Shown: in pieces, positions 44,725 through 53,504 of the stretch
How positions within the stretch are numbered: the first letter of the stretch is position 1
How the letters are laid out: each line of letters starts with the position of its first letter
Origin: Metarhizobium sp017305935
Lineage (GTDB): Bacteria > Pseudomonadota > Alphaproteobacteria > Rhizobiales > Rhizobiaceae
DNA: 64,000 nt
Assembly (NCBI RefSeq): GCF_029601685.1
Contig: NZ_JARRIR010000004.1
Location: 186,001-250,000, forward strand
Reading direction: 5' to 3'
Program-made: the position numbers and the translations under genes
The notes under the pieces: model-generated
Database searches by the model: none
What the model was told of the DNA's origin: nothing
The model's input: the letters and a program-made list of their open reading frames with translations, nothing else

Positions 44725-46068
44725 ATGATCTCCAAAATCCTCATTGCCAATCGCGGGGAAATCGCGCTACGCGTGCTCAGAGCATGCAAGGAGCTGGGTA
44801 TCGCCACCGTCGCGGTCCATTCCACCGCCGACGCCGACGCGATGCATGTGCGCCTCGCCGACGAAAGCGTGTGCATCGGCCCGCCGCCGTCGCGCGAAAG
44901 CTACCTCAACATCCACCAGATCGTTGCCGCCTGCGAAATCACCGGCGCCGATGCGGTGCATCCGGGCTACGGCTTCCTGTCGGAAAACGCCAAGTTTGCC
45001 GATATCCTCGACGCCCACGGCATCACCTTCATCGGCCCAACCGCCGATCACATCCGCATCATGGGCGACAAGATCACGGCGAAGAAGACCGCCGAGTCGC
45101 TCGGCATCCCGGTCGTTCCGGGTTCGGATGGCGAGGTGAAGCCTGAAAATGCGCTTGAAGTCGCAAGAAAAATCGGCTTCCCGGTTCTCATCAAGGCCAC
45201 CGCCGGCGGTGGCGGTCGCGGCATGAAAGTCGCCAGGACCGAAGAGGAACTGGAAGAGGCCGTCTCGACTGCCCGCGCCGAAGCGCTGGCTGCCTTCGGC
45301 AACGATGCTGTCTACATGGAAAAATACCTCGGCAAGCCGCGCCACATCGAAATCCAGGTTGTCGGCGATGGCGAAGGCAATGCCATTCATCTGGGCGAGC
45401 GCGACTGCTCGCTGCAGCGCCGCCACCAGAAGGTCTGGGAAGAGGCCAATTCCCCTGCCCTGAGCGTCGAGCAGCGCATGGCGATCGGCAAGGTCTGCGC
45501 CGATGCGATGAAGAAGCTGAAATATCGCGGCGCCGGCACCATCGAATTCCTCTATGAAAACGGCGAGTTCTATTTCATCGAAATGAACACCCGCTTGCAG
45601 GTGGAACACCCGATCACTGAGGCGATCACCGGCATCGACCTGGTGCATGAGCAGATCCGTGTCGCCTCAGGTGGAGGCTTGTCTGTGACTCAGGACGAGA
45701 TTTCCTTCCATGGGCACGCCATCGAATGCCGCATCAATGCCGAGGATCCGCGCACCTTCGTGCCCTCGCCTGGGACGATCACGCATTTCCACGCACCGGG
45801 CGGTCTGGGCGTACGCGTCGATTCGGGCGCCTATCAGGGCTACAGAATCCCGCCCTATTACGACAGCCTGATCGGTAAGCTGATCGTCCACGGACGCACG
45901 CGCAACGAATGCATGATGCGCCTGCGCCGCGTGCTCGACGAATTCGTCATCGACGGCATCAAGACGACGCTGCCGCTGTTCCAGGATCTGATTTCCAACC
46001 CGGATATCGCCAATGGCGACTATGATATCCACTGGCTGGAAAATTATCTCGGCGGAAAGGCCAACTAA
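44725..46068 (+). CDS. accC: Acetyl-CoA carboxylase, biotin carboxylase subunit
   Basis: ATP-grasp enzyme that carboxylates biotin on AccB with bicarbonate and ATP. The 447 residues match E. coli AccC (449). Landmarks are LIANRGEIALRVLRAC at the N-terminus, the glycine-rich ATP lid KATAGGGGRGMK, GERDCSLQRRHQK, and the active-site EMNTRLQVEHPITE. A GGACACGG-type spacer precedes ATG 44725. It is co-transcribed with accB and probably with aat. Confidence 0.97.
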   Translation: MISKILIANRGEIALRVLRACKELGIATVAVHSTADADAMHVRLADESVCIGPPPSRESYLNIHQIVAACEITGADAVHPGYGFLSENAKFADILDAHGITFIGPTADHIRIMGDKITAKKTAESLGIPVVPGSDGEVKPENALEVARKIGFPVLIKATAGGGGRGMKVARTEEELEEAVSTARAEALAAFGNDAVYMEKYLGKPRHIEIQVVGDGEGNAIHLGERDCSLQRRHQKVWEEANSPALSVEQRMAIGKVCADAMKKLKYRGAGTIEFLYENGEFYFIEMNTRLQVEHPITEAITGIDLVHEQIRVASGGGLSVTQDEISFHGHAIECRINAEDPRTFVPSPGTITHFHAPGGLGVRVDSGAYQGYRIPPYYDSLIGKLIVHGRTRNECMMRLRRVLDEFVIDGIKTTLPLFQDLISNPDIANGDYDIHWLENYLGGKAN

Positions 46069-46074
46069 ACCACG

Positions 46075-46686
46075 GTGGCGCGGCGCAGCGGATATTCGAA
46101 GGTTACGCCCGAGGTTCTGCTGCGCGCCTATTCCATCGGCCTGTTTCCGATGGCCGAGTCGGCGGACGATCCGCGCATCTTCTGGGTGGAACCCGAGATG
46201 CGCGGCATCATTCCGCTAAATGATTTCCACGTCTCGCGCAGCCTCTCCAAGGAGATGCGCAAGAAACCCTTCGACATCCGTTTCGACACCGCCTTCGAAG
46301 CCGTCATCGCCGGTTGCGCCGAATCGACCGGCGACCGGCCGACAACCTGGATCAACACCACGATCCGCTCGCTCTACTCCACCCTGCACCGCTACGGCTA
46401 TGCCCATTCCGTCGAGGCGTGGAGGGGTGATGAACTGGTCGGCGGCCTCTACGGCGTCTCGCTGGGCGCTGCGTTCTTCGGGGAAAGCATGTTCTCTCGC
46501 GCCACCAATGCCTCGAAAATCTGTCTCGTGCATCTGGTGGAGCGGCTGCGGAACAAGGGTTTCCGCCTGCTCGACACGCAATTCACCACCGAGCATCTGA
46601 AAACCTTCGGCGCCATCGACGTGCCCAAGGCGGAATACGCCAAGATGCTTGCTGACGCGATGGAATCCGCCGATCTGGATTTCTGA
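46075..46686 (+). CDS. aat: Leucyl/phenylalanyl-tRNA--protein transferase
   Basis: Adds Leu or Phe to proteins with N-terminal Lys/Arg, marking them for ClpS/ClpAP degradation (N-degron pathway). The 203 residues show the family blocks LLRAYSIGLFPMAESADD, RIFWVEPEMRGIIPL, TWINTTIRSLYSTLH and YAHSVEAWRGDELVGGLYGVSLGAAFFGESMFS. Translation starts at a GTG 6 nt after the accC stop, so it is probably coupled to accC. No ClpS gene is in the window. Confidence 0.95.
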   Translation: MARRSGYSKVTPEVLLRAYSIGLFPMAESADDPRIFWVEPEMRGIIPLNDFHVSRSLSKEMRKKPFDIRFDTAFEAVIAGCAESTGDRPTTWINTTIRSLYSTLHRYGYAHSVEAWRGDELVGGLYGVSLGAAFFGESMFSRATNASKICLVHLVERLRNKGFRLLDTQFTTEHLKTFGAIDVPKAEYAKMLADAMESADLDF

Positions 46687-46716
46687 TCCTGCTTGTTATC
46701 GCCATGATTGCCGACG

Positions 46717-47475
46717 ATGCTGCGGCCTTCTGGGCGGACGATTCTCGTGGCGGCAATCATACAGAAACAATGGCGCGGCGGCCTGCGCCGGGGCCTGATG
46801 GCTTCGCTGGCCTTTCATTTCTTCCTGCTTGCCGTGCTTGCGCTACTGGCGCACAACCCGCCGCAGCTTGTCGAAGCCATCGAGCAGCCGATTGCCGTCA
46901 GACTCGTCCCGCAGCCCACGCCCTCCCCCGTGCAGACAGTCGACCGGCCGTCGCCCCACATCGAAGCACCCGAGAAGGCCGCCGACGTCCCTCCATCACA
47001 GGAAGCCACGCGCATTCAGCCGGGGGTCGGCACCGTGGAGACGGGAGATCCACCTCCGCCAATCCCGGCGGATGATCCCCCCATGATCGCCGCCACGAAA
47101 TTCTATTCGACCGGCATCCTCAACGACCCGCGCAGCCGTGGCGCGAAGGCGGCGTTGCGTGCGCTCGAAAACTCGGAAAAGATGGTGCAAACCTGCAATC
47201 TCGAAGCGATGGCGCAGGTGGGGCATTGGGAAAAAACCCATCGTCCCGATTTCGTCGTCGCCTACACGTTCGAGGAACCGAAGTTTTCCGGCCCGTCACT
47301 GGAGGCGATGGGAGCGGCTTTTCGCAGCCGGCATCAGTGGTACAGGCTGCGCTATACCTGCCTGTTGACGGCCCGGCTCGATGCCGTGGCGGGATTTACC
47401 TTCGCCGTGGGCGATGCCATTCCTGCGGGGCAATGGGCGCAATACAATCTCACCGATGACGGCGGGACGGATTAG
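46717..47475 (+). CDS. DUF930 domain protein with N-terminal membrane anchor
   Basis: 252 residues: about 25 basic residues, a TM helix (about 26-45; MASLAFHFFLLAVLALLA), a Pro-rich periplasmic linker (about 60-125) and a C-terminal DUF930 domain (ATKFYSTGILNDPRSRGAKAALRAL, CNLEAMAQVGHW). The layout is TonB/TolA-like in appearance, but no TonB C-terminal domain is recognisable. The function is unknown. The start is uncertain: ATG 46717 or TTG 46708, with ATG 46798 at the TM helix also possible. Pro-rich content could vary between strains. Confidence 0.78.
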   Translation: MLRPSGRTILVAAIIQKQWRGGLRRGLMASLAFHFFLLAVLALLAHNPPQLVEAIEQPIAVRLVPQPTPSPVQTVDRPSPHIEAPEKAADVPPSQEATRIQPGVGTVETGDPPPPIPADDPPMIAATKFYSTGILNDPRSRGAKAALRALENSEKMVQTCNLEAMAQVGHWEKTHRPDFVVAYTFEEPKFSGPSLEAMGAAFRSRHQWYRLRYTCLLTARLDAVAGFTFAVGDAIPAGQWAQYNLTDDGGTD

Positions 47476-47493
47476 GCGAACAGGGTGAAGCGG

Positions 47494-47931
47494 TCAGTTC
47501 TGCGCGTTATCCGGCGCCGGGACGTCCGACTTCTGTTTGCAGTCCTTCAGCCAGACGTCATAGATCGGGTGCTCGACCGCGTTGAGGCCTGGGCTTTCGG
47601 CGAACATCCAGCCGGAAAAGATGCGGCGAATCTTACGGTCGAGGGTGATTTCGTCGACCTCGACGAAGGCGTCGATCTTCTGCGCCTCGGTCTCGTCGCG
47701 GGAATAACAGACACGCGGCGTCACCTGCAGCGCGCCGAACTGCACAGTCTCGTCGATATAAACATCGAAGGTGGTGATACGTCCGGTAATCTTATCGATG
47801 CCGGAGAAAACGGCGACGCGATTGTTGATGCGGGCGGCCTGGGCTTCGACGGCGGCGCCGGCAACCAATGCCGAACCCGCAAGCGCGAGGGCCATGCCTC
47901 GCCCGCTCCAAAACCGCCGTAAAAATCGCAT
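47494..47931 (-). CDS. DUF2155 exported protein
   Basis: 145 residues with a signal peptide (hydrophobic core MALALAGSALVAGAAVEA) and the DUF2155 core (INNRVAVFSGIDKITGRITTFDVYIDETVQFGALQVTPRVCYSRDETE, then IFSGWMFAESPGLNAVEHPIYDVWLKDC). Two cysteines in the mature domain could form a disulfide. The family is restricted largely to alphaproteobacteria and its function is unknown. It lies in a recurrent rhizobial cluster with aat and the NDUFA12 homologue. Confidence 0.87.
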   Translation of the reverse strand: MRFLRRFWSGRGMALALAGSALVAGAAVEAQAARINNRVAVFSGIDKITGRITTFDVYIDETVQFGALQVTPRVCYSRDETEAQKIDAFVEVDEITLDRKIRRIFSGWMFAESPGLNAVEHPIYDVWLKDCKQKSDVPAPDNAQN

Positions 47932-48045
47932 TGTTTCCCGTCTCCAGACCTACCGGTTTACCGTGGAGCTAGACCCCAATTATGGCCAGAGTAGCTTCGC
48001 ATTTCTTCGAGCCGCGAAAATGCTCTTGCACATCGTCTGCCGGTG

Positions 48046-48444
48046 TCAGTTGCCGGGCGTCCAGGCATCGTAATCGCCGGTGACGCGGGGACGTTCACCG
48101 CCAACGGCGATCGAGCCCGGCGGGCGATAAGCGAAGGGCGTGCCGGTCGGGTTGGCGCGGTGCGCCTTCTGCCATTCGCGGGCGGTGTAGTTTTCCTTGG
48201 AGGGCGGGGTGTCGGTTCGATGGTGCATCCAGCCGTGCCAACCGGGCGGGATAGCCGATGCCTCTGCATAGCCGCTATAGATCACCCAACGGCGGGTGCG
48301 GCCCTCGGAATCCTTGCCGCCCTGGTAATAGACATTGCCGAAATCGTCCTGCCCGACGCGCTCGCCGTGACGCCAAGTGTGAAAGCGCGTGCCGAGGGTC
48401 TGGCCGCTCCACCATGTGAAAATCTGTAAGAGAAGATTCTTCAT
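48046..48444 (-). CDS. NDUFA12-family accessory subunit of NADH:ubiquinone oxidoreductase (complex I)
   Basis: 132 residues matching the NDUFA12/B17.2 family, one of the few complex I accessory subunits shared by alphaproteobacteria and mitochondria. Typical segments are FTWWSGQTLGTRFHTWRHGERVGQDDFGNVYYQ, WVIYSGYAEASAIPPGWHGWMHHRTD and PSKENYTAREWQKAHRANPTGT. It sits on the peripheral arm in the cytosol or at the membrane face. It is upstream of the DUF2155 gene on the same strand, with a 114-nt gap. Confidence 0.93.
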   Translation of the reverse strand: MKNLLLQIFTWWSGQTLGTRFHTWRHGERVGQDDFGNVYYQGGKDSEGRTRRWVIYSGYAEASAIPPGWHGWMHHRTDTPPSKENYTAREWQKAHRANPTGTPFAYRPPGSIAVGGERPRVTGDYDAWTPGN

Positions 48445-48531
48445 CTGTATTCCTTCGGCACCTGGCGGAACCCGCCTGTCATGCGCAATCTGCTGTTCCG
48501 CTTATGCCGCCTCAAGCCTGAATTGTCCAGC

Positions 48532-48558
48532 GATTCCGGCGTTGCAGCCACCGGAATC
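48532..48558 (-). terminator. Hairpin downstream of the GNAT/gatB unit
   Basis: A perfect 8-bp stem (48532-48539 with 48551-48558) and 11-nt loop about 10 nt past the GNAT stop on the minus strand. No T-tract follows, so it is a weak candidate. Confidence 0.35.
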
Positions 48559-48568
48559 AAGCGCCGTA

Positions 48569-49066
48569 TCAATCGACGCCGAGCGCCTTTTCGAGCACCA
48601 GCGTCAGCGGCGCCGGGCCGCCTGCCCGCTCGATGCGATCGATTTCGACCATGCCATGGGCATTGAAGAAGGCGAGTGCGGCGCGGTTGCGGGCATCGAC
48701 TTCCAGCCGCAGGATTTCGGCATCGGGAAAGCAGGTTTCCAGCTCGGCGAAAATGTCGCGGCCGACGCCCTGGCGCTGATGGGTGGGATGGACGAGGATC
48801 CAGCGGATTTCCGCCGTCTTGGCGAAGTCACGCGACATCATGGCATAACCCATGCCGGCGATCTCGCGGCCGCTATCGGCGACGAGGAACTCGCTGCCCT
48901 TTTCCTTCAGCGCGGCGCGAAGCTTTTCCGGCGACGTTTCGGCCGCGATCAGATCTTCGGCCTCATCCGCCACATGCAACACGTTCAGCGTCGCATGCAA
49001 CGTTTCGCGCATCAGTGTGCGCACTTTGTCGAGATCACGCTCGCCGGCAGTGCGCACAAAGAACAT
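48569..49066 (-). CDS. GNAT-family N-acetyltransferase coupled to gatB
   Basis: 165 residues with the GNAT acetyl-CoA-binding motif LVHPTHQRQGVGRDIF and a C-terminal strand (AALAFFNAHGMVEIDRIER). The substrate is unknown. The gatB stop (taa at 49071-49073) lies just before ATG 49066, preceded by GAGGAA inside the gatB tail, so it should be translated by coupling. In-frame upstream codons to 49087 overlap gatB and are not needed. Confidence 0.87.
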   Translation of the reverse strand: MFFVRTAGERDLDKVRTLMRETLHATLNVLHVADEAEDLIAAETSPEKLRAALKEKGSEFLVADSGREIAGMGYAMMSRDFAKTAEIRWILVHPTHQRQGVGRDIFAELETCFPDAEILRLEVDARNRAALAFFNAHGMVEIDRIERAGGPAPLTLVLEKALGVD

Positions 49067-49070
49067 CGGT

Positions 49071-50573
49071 TTATTCCTCGATGCCAAGCTTGGCCTTGAC
49101 GACGGCCTGCACGGCCTGCGGGTTGGCCTTGCCGCCGGTCGCCTTCATCACCTGGCCGACGAACCAGCCGGCCAACGTCGGCTTGGCCTGCACCTTGGCG
49201 ACCTGATCCGGGTTGGCGGCGATGATGTCGTCCACGGCCTTTTCGATGGCGCCGGTATCGGTCACCTGCTTCATGCCACGGCTTTCGACGATTTCCGCCG
49301 GGTCGCCGCCTTCGGCCAGCACGATCTCGAACAGATCCTTGGCGATCTTGCCGGAGATGGTCTCGGCCTTGATGAGATCGATGATCTGCCCAAGCTGCGC
49401 CGGCGAAACCGGAGTCTCTTCAATGCTTTTGCCGGTTCTGTTCAAGGCGCCCAGCAGGTCGTTGATGACCCAGTTGGCGGCGGCCTTGCCGTCACGGCCG
49501 GCGGCAACAGCTTCGAAATAATCGGCAATCGCCTTTTCCGAAACCAGAACCGAGGCGTCATAGACCGACAGGCCGAGTTCACGCACGAAACGGGCCTTCT
49601 TGTCGTCAGGCAGTTCCGGTAGATCGGCCTTCAGCGACTCGACGAAGGCATCGTCGAATTCCAGCGGCAGCAGGTCCGGATCGGGGAAGTAGCGATAATC
49701 ATGCGCATCTTCCTTGGAGCGCATCGAGCGCGTCTCGCCCTTGCCGGGATCGAACAGGCGGGTTTCCTGATCGATGGAACCGCCGTCTTCGAGGATGGCG
49801 ATCTGGCGGCGCGCCTCGTATTCGATGGCCTGGCCGACGAAACGGATCGAGTTGACGTTCTTGATCTCGCAGCGCGTGCCGAACTCGCCGCCCGGGCGGC
49901 GCACGGAGACGTTGACGTCGGCGCGCATCGAGCCTTCGTCCATGTTGCCGTCGCAGGTGCCGAGGTAGCGGACGATGGAGCGCAGCTTGGTCAGGTATGC
50001 CTTGGCCTCGTCGGACGAGCGCATGTCCGGCTTGGAGACGATTTCCATCAGCGCCACGCCGGAGCGGTTGAGATCGACATAGGACATGGTCGGATGCTGG
50101 TCATGCATCGACTTGCCGGCATCCTGTTCCAGATGCAGGCGCTCGATGCCGATTTCGATATCCTCGAAATTGCCCTGGCGATCGGGGCCGAGCGAGATGA
50201 CGATCTGGCCCTCGCCGACGATCGGATCCTTGAACTGCGAGATCTGGTAGCCCTGCGGCAGGTCGGGATAGAAATAGTTCTTGCGGTCGAAGATCGAACG
50301 GTTGTTGATCTTCGCCTTCAGGCCGAGGCCGGTGCGCACAGCCTGCGCCACGCATTCCGCGTTGATGACCGGCAACATGCCGGGCATCGCCGCATCGACC
50401 AGCGAGACATTAGAATTGGCCGGCTTGCCGAATTCGGTCGAGGCGCCGGAAAACAGCTTGGACTGGCTCAGCACCTGCGCATGGACTTCCATGCCGATGA
50501 CAATTTCCCAGTCGCCGGTGGCTCCGGGGATCAGGCGCTTCGGATCGGGTGTGCGGACGTCGACAATGCTCAT
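49071..50573 (-). CDS. gatB: Aspartyl/glutamyl-tRNA(Asn/Gln) amidotransferase subunit B
   Basis: Kinase/tRNA-binding subunit of GatCAB, which converts misacylated Glu-tRNA(Gln) and/or Asp-tRNA(Asn) to the correct aminoacyl-tRNA. The 500 residues match the family (GatB ~480-500): WEIVIGMEVHAQVLSQSKLF, FDRKNYFYPDLPQGYQISQ, the zinc/tRNA region, and the C-terminal YqeY-like tail with GWFVGQVMKATGGKANPQAV. ATG 50573 is chosen; a longer in-frame frame upstream to 50666 is Lys/His-rich non-family sequence. gatA and gatC are 1-3 kb to the right on the same strand. Confidence 0.96.
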   Translation of the reverse strand: MSIVDVRTPDPKRLIPGATGDWEIVIGMEVHAQVLSQSKLFSGASTEFGKPANSNVSLVDAAMPGMLPVINAECVAQAVRTGLGLKAKINNRSIFDRKNYFYPDLPQGYQISQFKDPIVGEGQIVISLGPDRQGNFEDIEIGIERLHLEQDAGKSMHDQHPTMSYVDLNRSGVALMEIVSKPDMRSSDEAKAYLTKLRSIVRYLGTCDGNMDEGSMRADVNVSVRRPGGEFGTRCEIKNVNSIRFVGQAIEYEARRQIAILEDGGSIDQETRLFDPGKGETRSMRSKEDAHDYRYFPDPDLLPLEFDDAFVESLKADLPELPDDKKARFVRELGLSVYDASVLVSEKAIADYFEAVAAGRDGKAAANWVINDLLGALNRTGKSIEETPVSPAQLGQIIDLIKAETISGKIAKDLFEIVLAEGGDPAEIVESRGMKQVTDTGAIEKAVDDIIAANPDQVAKVQAKPTLAGWFVGQVMKATGGKANPQAVQAVVKAKLGIEE

Positions 50574-50671
50574 CGGATGCTCGTGAAGTCTGTTTTCATC
50601 GTGTTCGTGAGGTAGAGCAATTGCCGCGGCGGCGCAAGCTTTTGTCAACCGCTCGCGGTCTACCATATCCT

Positions 50672-51010
50672 ATGCTCTACCTGCTTCTCGCACTCATCTT
50701 CATCGCAATCAATGTGTTCGCCTTTCTAGCATTCGAGTTCGACAAGCGCGCGGCTATGAATGGCGAATGGCGCATCAAGGAGTCCACGCTGCTCACGATT
50801 GCATTTTTGGGCGGAAGCAGCGGCGCGCTCATCGGCCAGCAGGTTTTGCGACACAAGACGCGCAAACAACCGTTCCGAACCTATCTGATCGCTATCGCCG
50901 TTCTGCATCTCGCTCTGGCCACGATGTTTATCGTCTCGCCCGACTGGACAGTGAACACCTTGCGCGGTTTATTGAATCCCGCCTCTCAAAGCATAGATCC
51001 CGGCCCGTAA
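50672..51010 (+). CDS. DUF1294 small membrane protein
   Basis: 112 residues with three or four TM helices (MLYLLLALIFIAINVFAFLAFEFDKRAA, then LLTIAFLGGSSGALIGQQVLRHKT). This matches the DUF1294 family of small bacterial membrane proteins of unknown function; the conserved GGSxGAxxGQ segment is visible. It is divergent from gatB by 98 nt and its last 25 nt overlap the 3' end of the convergent GNAT gene. Confidence 0.87.
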   Translation: MLYLLLALIFIAINVFAFLAFEFDKRAAMNGEWRIKESTLLTIAFLGGSSGALIGQQVLRHKTRKQPFRTYLIAIAVLHLALATMFIVSPDWTVNTLRGLLNPASQSIDPGP

Positions 51011-51504
51011 AGTTCCACGTCCCTACCGTCCTCCAGCTGTTTCGACAATCCAACCGACTCGATATCGCGGTCCAGCTTCGGCGCATAGACGACCGACAGC
51101 CATTGCACCCGGTAGCCATTGCGCTTGAAGAAGGCGATGGCCGGTTCATTGCGGGCATGCGTCTGGAGGCTCACCGAATCGAAGCCCTGCCGGCGGATAT
51201 CCTTCTCGATCAGCGCCAGAAGCGCCGCGCCCAGCCCCTGCCGCGCGAAAGCGGGATCGATCCAGAAATCGCTGATCACCTCGTTGGCCGCCTCGCGCGC
51301 TGCCCAGCCGGCGGGGCGGCCGTTGCGCTCGACCACGGTGATCATCCGCCAGGCTTCGCGCACGAAGCCGGTGAAGGCGTTGGCCGCCCGGCGCTCCATC
51401 TCGGGTGAAGCGCCGAGACCGGCGACGGCGCGTTTCCAGGCGGAAAGTCCGATGTCGGCAAGGATGCTCGCCTCGTCATCCCGCGCCCGTCGTATCCCGA
51501 TCAT
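50986..51504 (-). CDS. GNAT-family N-acetyltransferase
   Basis: 172 residues with the acetyl-CoA motif WIDPAFARQGLGAALLALIEKDI and LQTHARNEPAIAFFKRNGY. It is a separate paralogue from the gatB-coupled GNAT. The 3' end overlaps the convergent DUF1294 gene by 25 nt. A strong terminator separates it from gatA, so it has its own transcript. The substrate is unknown. Confidence 0.88.
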   Translation of the reverse strand: MIGIRRARDDEASILADIGLSAWKRAVAGLGASPEMERRAANAFTGFVREAWRMITVVERNGRPAGWAAREAANEVISDFWIDPAFARQGLGAALLALIEKDIRRQGFDSVSLQTHARNEPAIAFFKRNGYRVQWLSVVYAPKLDRDIESVGLSKQLEDGRDVELYGPGSML

Positions 51505-51514
51505 TCTTCCCCTC

Positions 51515-51554
51515 GCAAAAAAGAAAACCCGCCTTCGTGACGCAAAGGCGGGTT
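51515..51554 (-). terminator. Intrinsic terminator of gatA
   Basis: Read leftward: a perfect 10-bp stem (51545-51554 with 51526-51535), a 9-nt loop, then a long U-rich run from complement of 51515-51525 (mostly A on the plus strand). It sits 28 nt after the gatA stop. Confidence 0.9.
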
Positions 51555-51581
51555 GATGCCGTCAGCCGAAGGCGGTGAAAA

Positions 51582-53063
51582 TCACCACCACTTTTCCGGC
51601 GTCAGCTTGCCGACCGCCTGCTCGATGACATGCGCGGTCTTGAACAGAGTTTCCTCTTCGAAGGGCTTGCCGATCAACTGCAGGCCGAGCGGCAGGCCGC
51701 GGCTGTCGAGGCCGCCGGGAACGGCGATGCCCGGCAGGCCGGCCATGTTGACGGTGACCGTGAAGATGTCGTTCAAGTACATCTTCACCGGATCGGAGGC
51801 CAGATCCTCGTCGGCGATGCCGAATGCGGAAGATGGGGTGGCAGGCGTCAGGATCGCATCGACGCCGGCCTGGAAGGCCAGTTCGAAGTCGCGCTTGATC
51901 AGCGTGCGCACCTTCTGGGCGCGCAGGTAATAGGCGTCGTAATAACCGGCCGAAAGCACATAGGTGCCGATCATGATGCGGCGCTTGACCTCCTGGCCGA
52001 AGCCGGCGGCGCGGGTCTTCTCGTACATGTCGACGATATCCTTGCCGTCGACGCGCAGGCCGTAGCGCACGCCGTCATATCGGGCGAGGTTCGAGGACGC
52101 CTCGGCGGGCGCGACGATGTAATAGGCCGGCAGGGCGTATTTCGTGTGCGGCAGCGAGATATCGACGATCTCGGCGCCGGCATCCTTCAGCCAGGCGATG
52201 CCTTTCTGCCAGAAGGCTTCGATCTCTTCCGGCATGCCTTCGACGCGGTATTCCTTGGGAATGCCGATCTTCATGCCGCGCACCGACTGGCCGAGCGAGG
52301 CTTCGTAATCCGGCACCGGCAGGTCGACGGAGGTCGTGTCCTTGGCATCGACGCTGGCCATGGACTTCAACAGGATCGCGGCGTCGCGGACATCGCGGGC
52401 GATCGGGCCGGCCTGATCCAGCGACGAGGCGAAGGCGACGGTGCCCCAGCGCGAGCAGCGGCCATAGGTCGGCTTGATGCCGACCGTGCCGGTGAAGGCG
52501 GCGGGCTGGCGGATCGAGCCGCCGGTATCGGTGGCGGTGGCGCCGGCGCAGAGGAAGGCGGCAACGGCAGCGGCCGAGCCGCCCGAGGAGCCGCCCGGCA
52601 CGAGCTGCTGGTTCGAACCCCTGGCGCGCCAGGGGTTGATGACCGGGCCGTAATAGGAGGTCTCGTTCGACGAGCCCATGGCGAACTCGTCCATGTTCAG
52701 CTTGCCGAGCATGACGGCGCCGTCGTTCCAGAGGTTCTGGGTGACGGTCGATTCGTAGCGCGGCTTGAATCCGTCGAGGATATGGCTGCAGGCCTGGGTG
52801 TGCTCGCCTTCGGTGGCGAACAGATCCTTGATGCCGAGCGGAATGCCTTCCAGCGCGCCGGCCTCACCGCTGGCAATGCGCGCGTCGGAAGCCTTGGCCA
52901 TGCTGCGCGCCTTGTCCGGCGTCACGGAGACATAGGCGTTGATCTTGTCGTTGGCGGCGGCGATGGCCGCGAGATAGGCGTCGGTCAGCTCGACGGCGGA
53001 AAATTCCTTAGCGCGCAGCTTCTCACGGGCTTCGGCGATGGTCAGGCGGGTCAGGTCGGTCAT
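51582..53063 (-). CDS. gatA: Aspartyl/glutamyl-tRNA(Asn/Gln) amidotransferase subunit A
   Basis: Amidase subunit that releases ammonia from glutamine for the transamidation. The 493 residues have the amidase signature with the Lys-cisSer-Ser triad: Lys in GIPLGIKDLF, cis-Ser in GSSGGSAAAVA, and nucleophile Ser in TDTGGSIRQPA. Upstream gatC ends 56 nt away in the same direction, forming a gatCA operon; gatB is nearby but is a separate unit. AGCCTGACCG-type spacing precedes the ATG. Confidence 0.97.
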   Translation of the reverse strand: MTDLTRLTIAEAREKLRAKEFSAVELTDAYLAAIAAANDKINAYVSVTPDKARSMAKASDARIASGEAGALEGIPLGIKDLFATEGEHTQACSHILDGFKPRYESTVTQNLWNDGAVMLGKLNMDEFAMGSSNETSYYGPVINPWRARGSNQQLVPGGSSGGSAAAVAAFLCAGATATDTGGSIRQPAAFTGTVGIKPTYGRCSRWGTVAFASSLDQAGPIARDVRDAAILLKSMASVDAKDTTSVDLPVPDYEASLGQSVRGMKIGIPKEYRVEGMPEEIEAFWQKGIAWLKDAGAEIVDISLPHTKYALPAYYIVAPAEASSNLARYDGVRYGLRVDGKDIVDMYEKTRAAGFGQEVKRRIMIGTYVLSAGYYDAYYLRAQKVRTLIKRDFELAFQAGVDAILTPATPSSAFGIADEDLASDPVKMYLNDIFTVTVNMAGLPGIAVPGGLDSRGLPLGLQLIGKPFEEETLFKTAHVIEQAVGKLTPEKWW

Positions 53064-53119
53064 CGGTCAGGCTTTCGAATAATGGGGGTCGCGGGCGGAA
53101 GGCTGGGCGTTAAACCCGC

Positions 53120-53407
53120 TCACTCCACCACCTTCGGCACGAGGAAGAAATTCTGATCGGTGACGGGCGCGTTGGCGACGATATCGGCCGCCTTGTCGCC
53201 ATCCGTCACGGCATCCTGCCGCTCCTTCATCGCCATCGGCATCACCGAAGTCATGGCCTCGACGCCATCGACATTCACTTCGGAAAGCTGCTCGACGAAC
53301 CCCAGAATGCCGTTCAGCTCGCCCATCATGCGATTGGCCTCGTCTTCGCTGACGGCGATACGGGCAAGATGGGCGACGCGCTTGACGGTGGCGAGGTCTA
53401 CGGACAT
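53120..53407 (-). CDS. gatC: Aspartyl/glutamyl-tRNA(Asn/Gln) amidotransferase subunit C
   Basis: 95-residue structural subunit that wraps GatA and GatB. It has the family start MSVDLATVKRVAHLARIAV, the FVEQLSEVNVDGVEAMTS segment and the C-terminal FFLVPKVVE. GGAGAAAA precedes the ATG at 53407. In-frame codons to 53728 belong to no known family. Confidence 0.96.
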   Translation of the reverse strand: MSVDLATVKRVAHLARIAVSEDEANRMMGELNGILGFVEQLSEVNVDGVEAMTSVMPMAMKERQDAVTDGDKAADIVANAPVTDQNFFLVPKVVE

Positions 53408-53504
53408 CGATTTTCTCCGGTTATCGAGGATGCCGCCAATTCCGGACGGCATCCTGTTTTCCCTCGCTATAAAGGCCCGGCCGTTCGCGTGCAACGGGGA
53501 TTTG

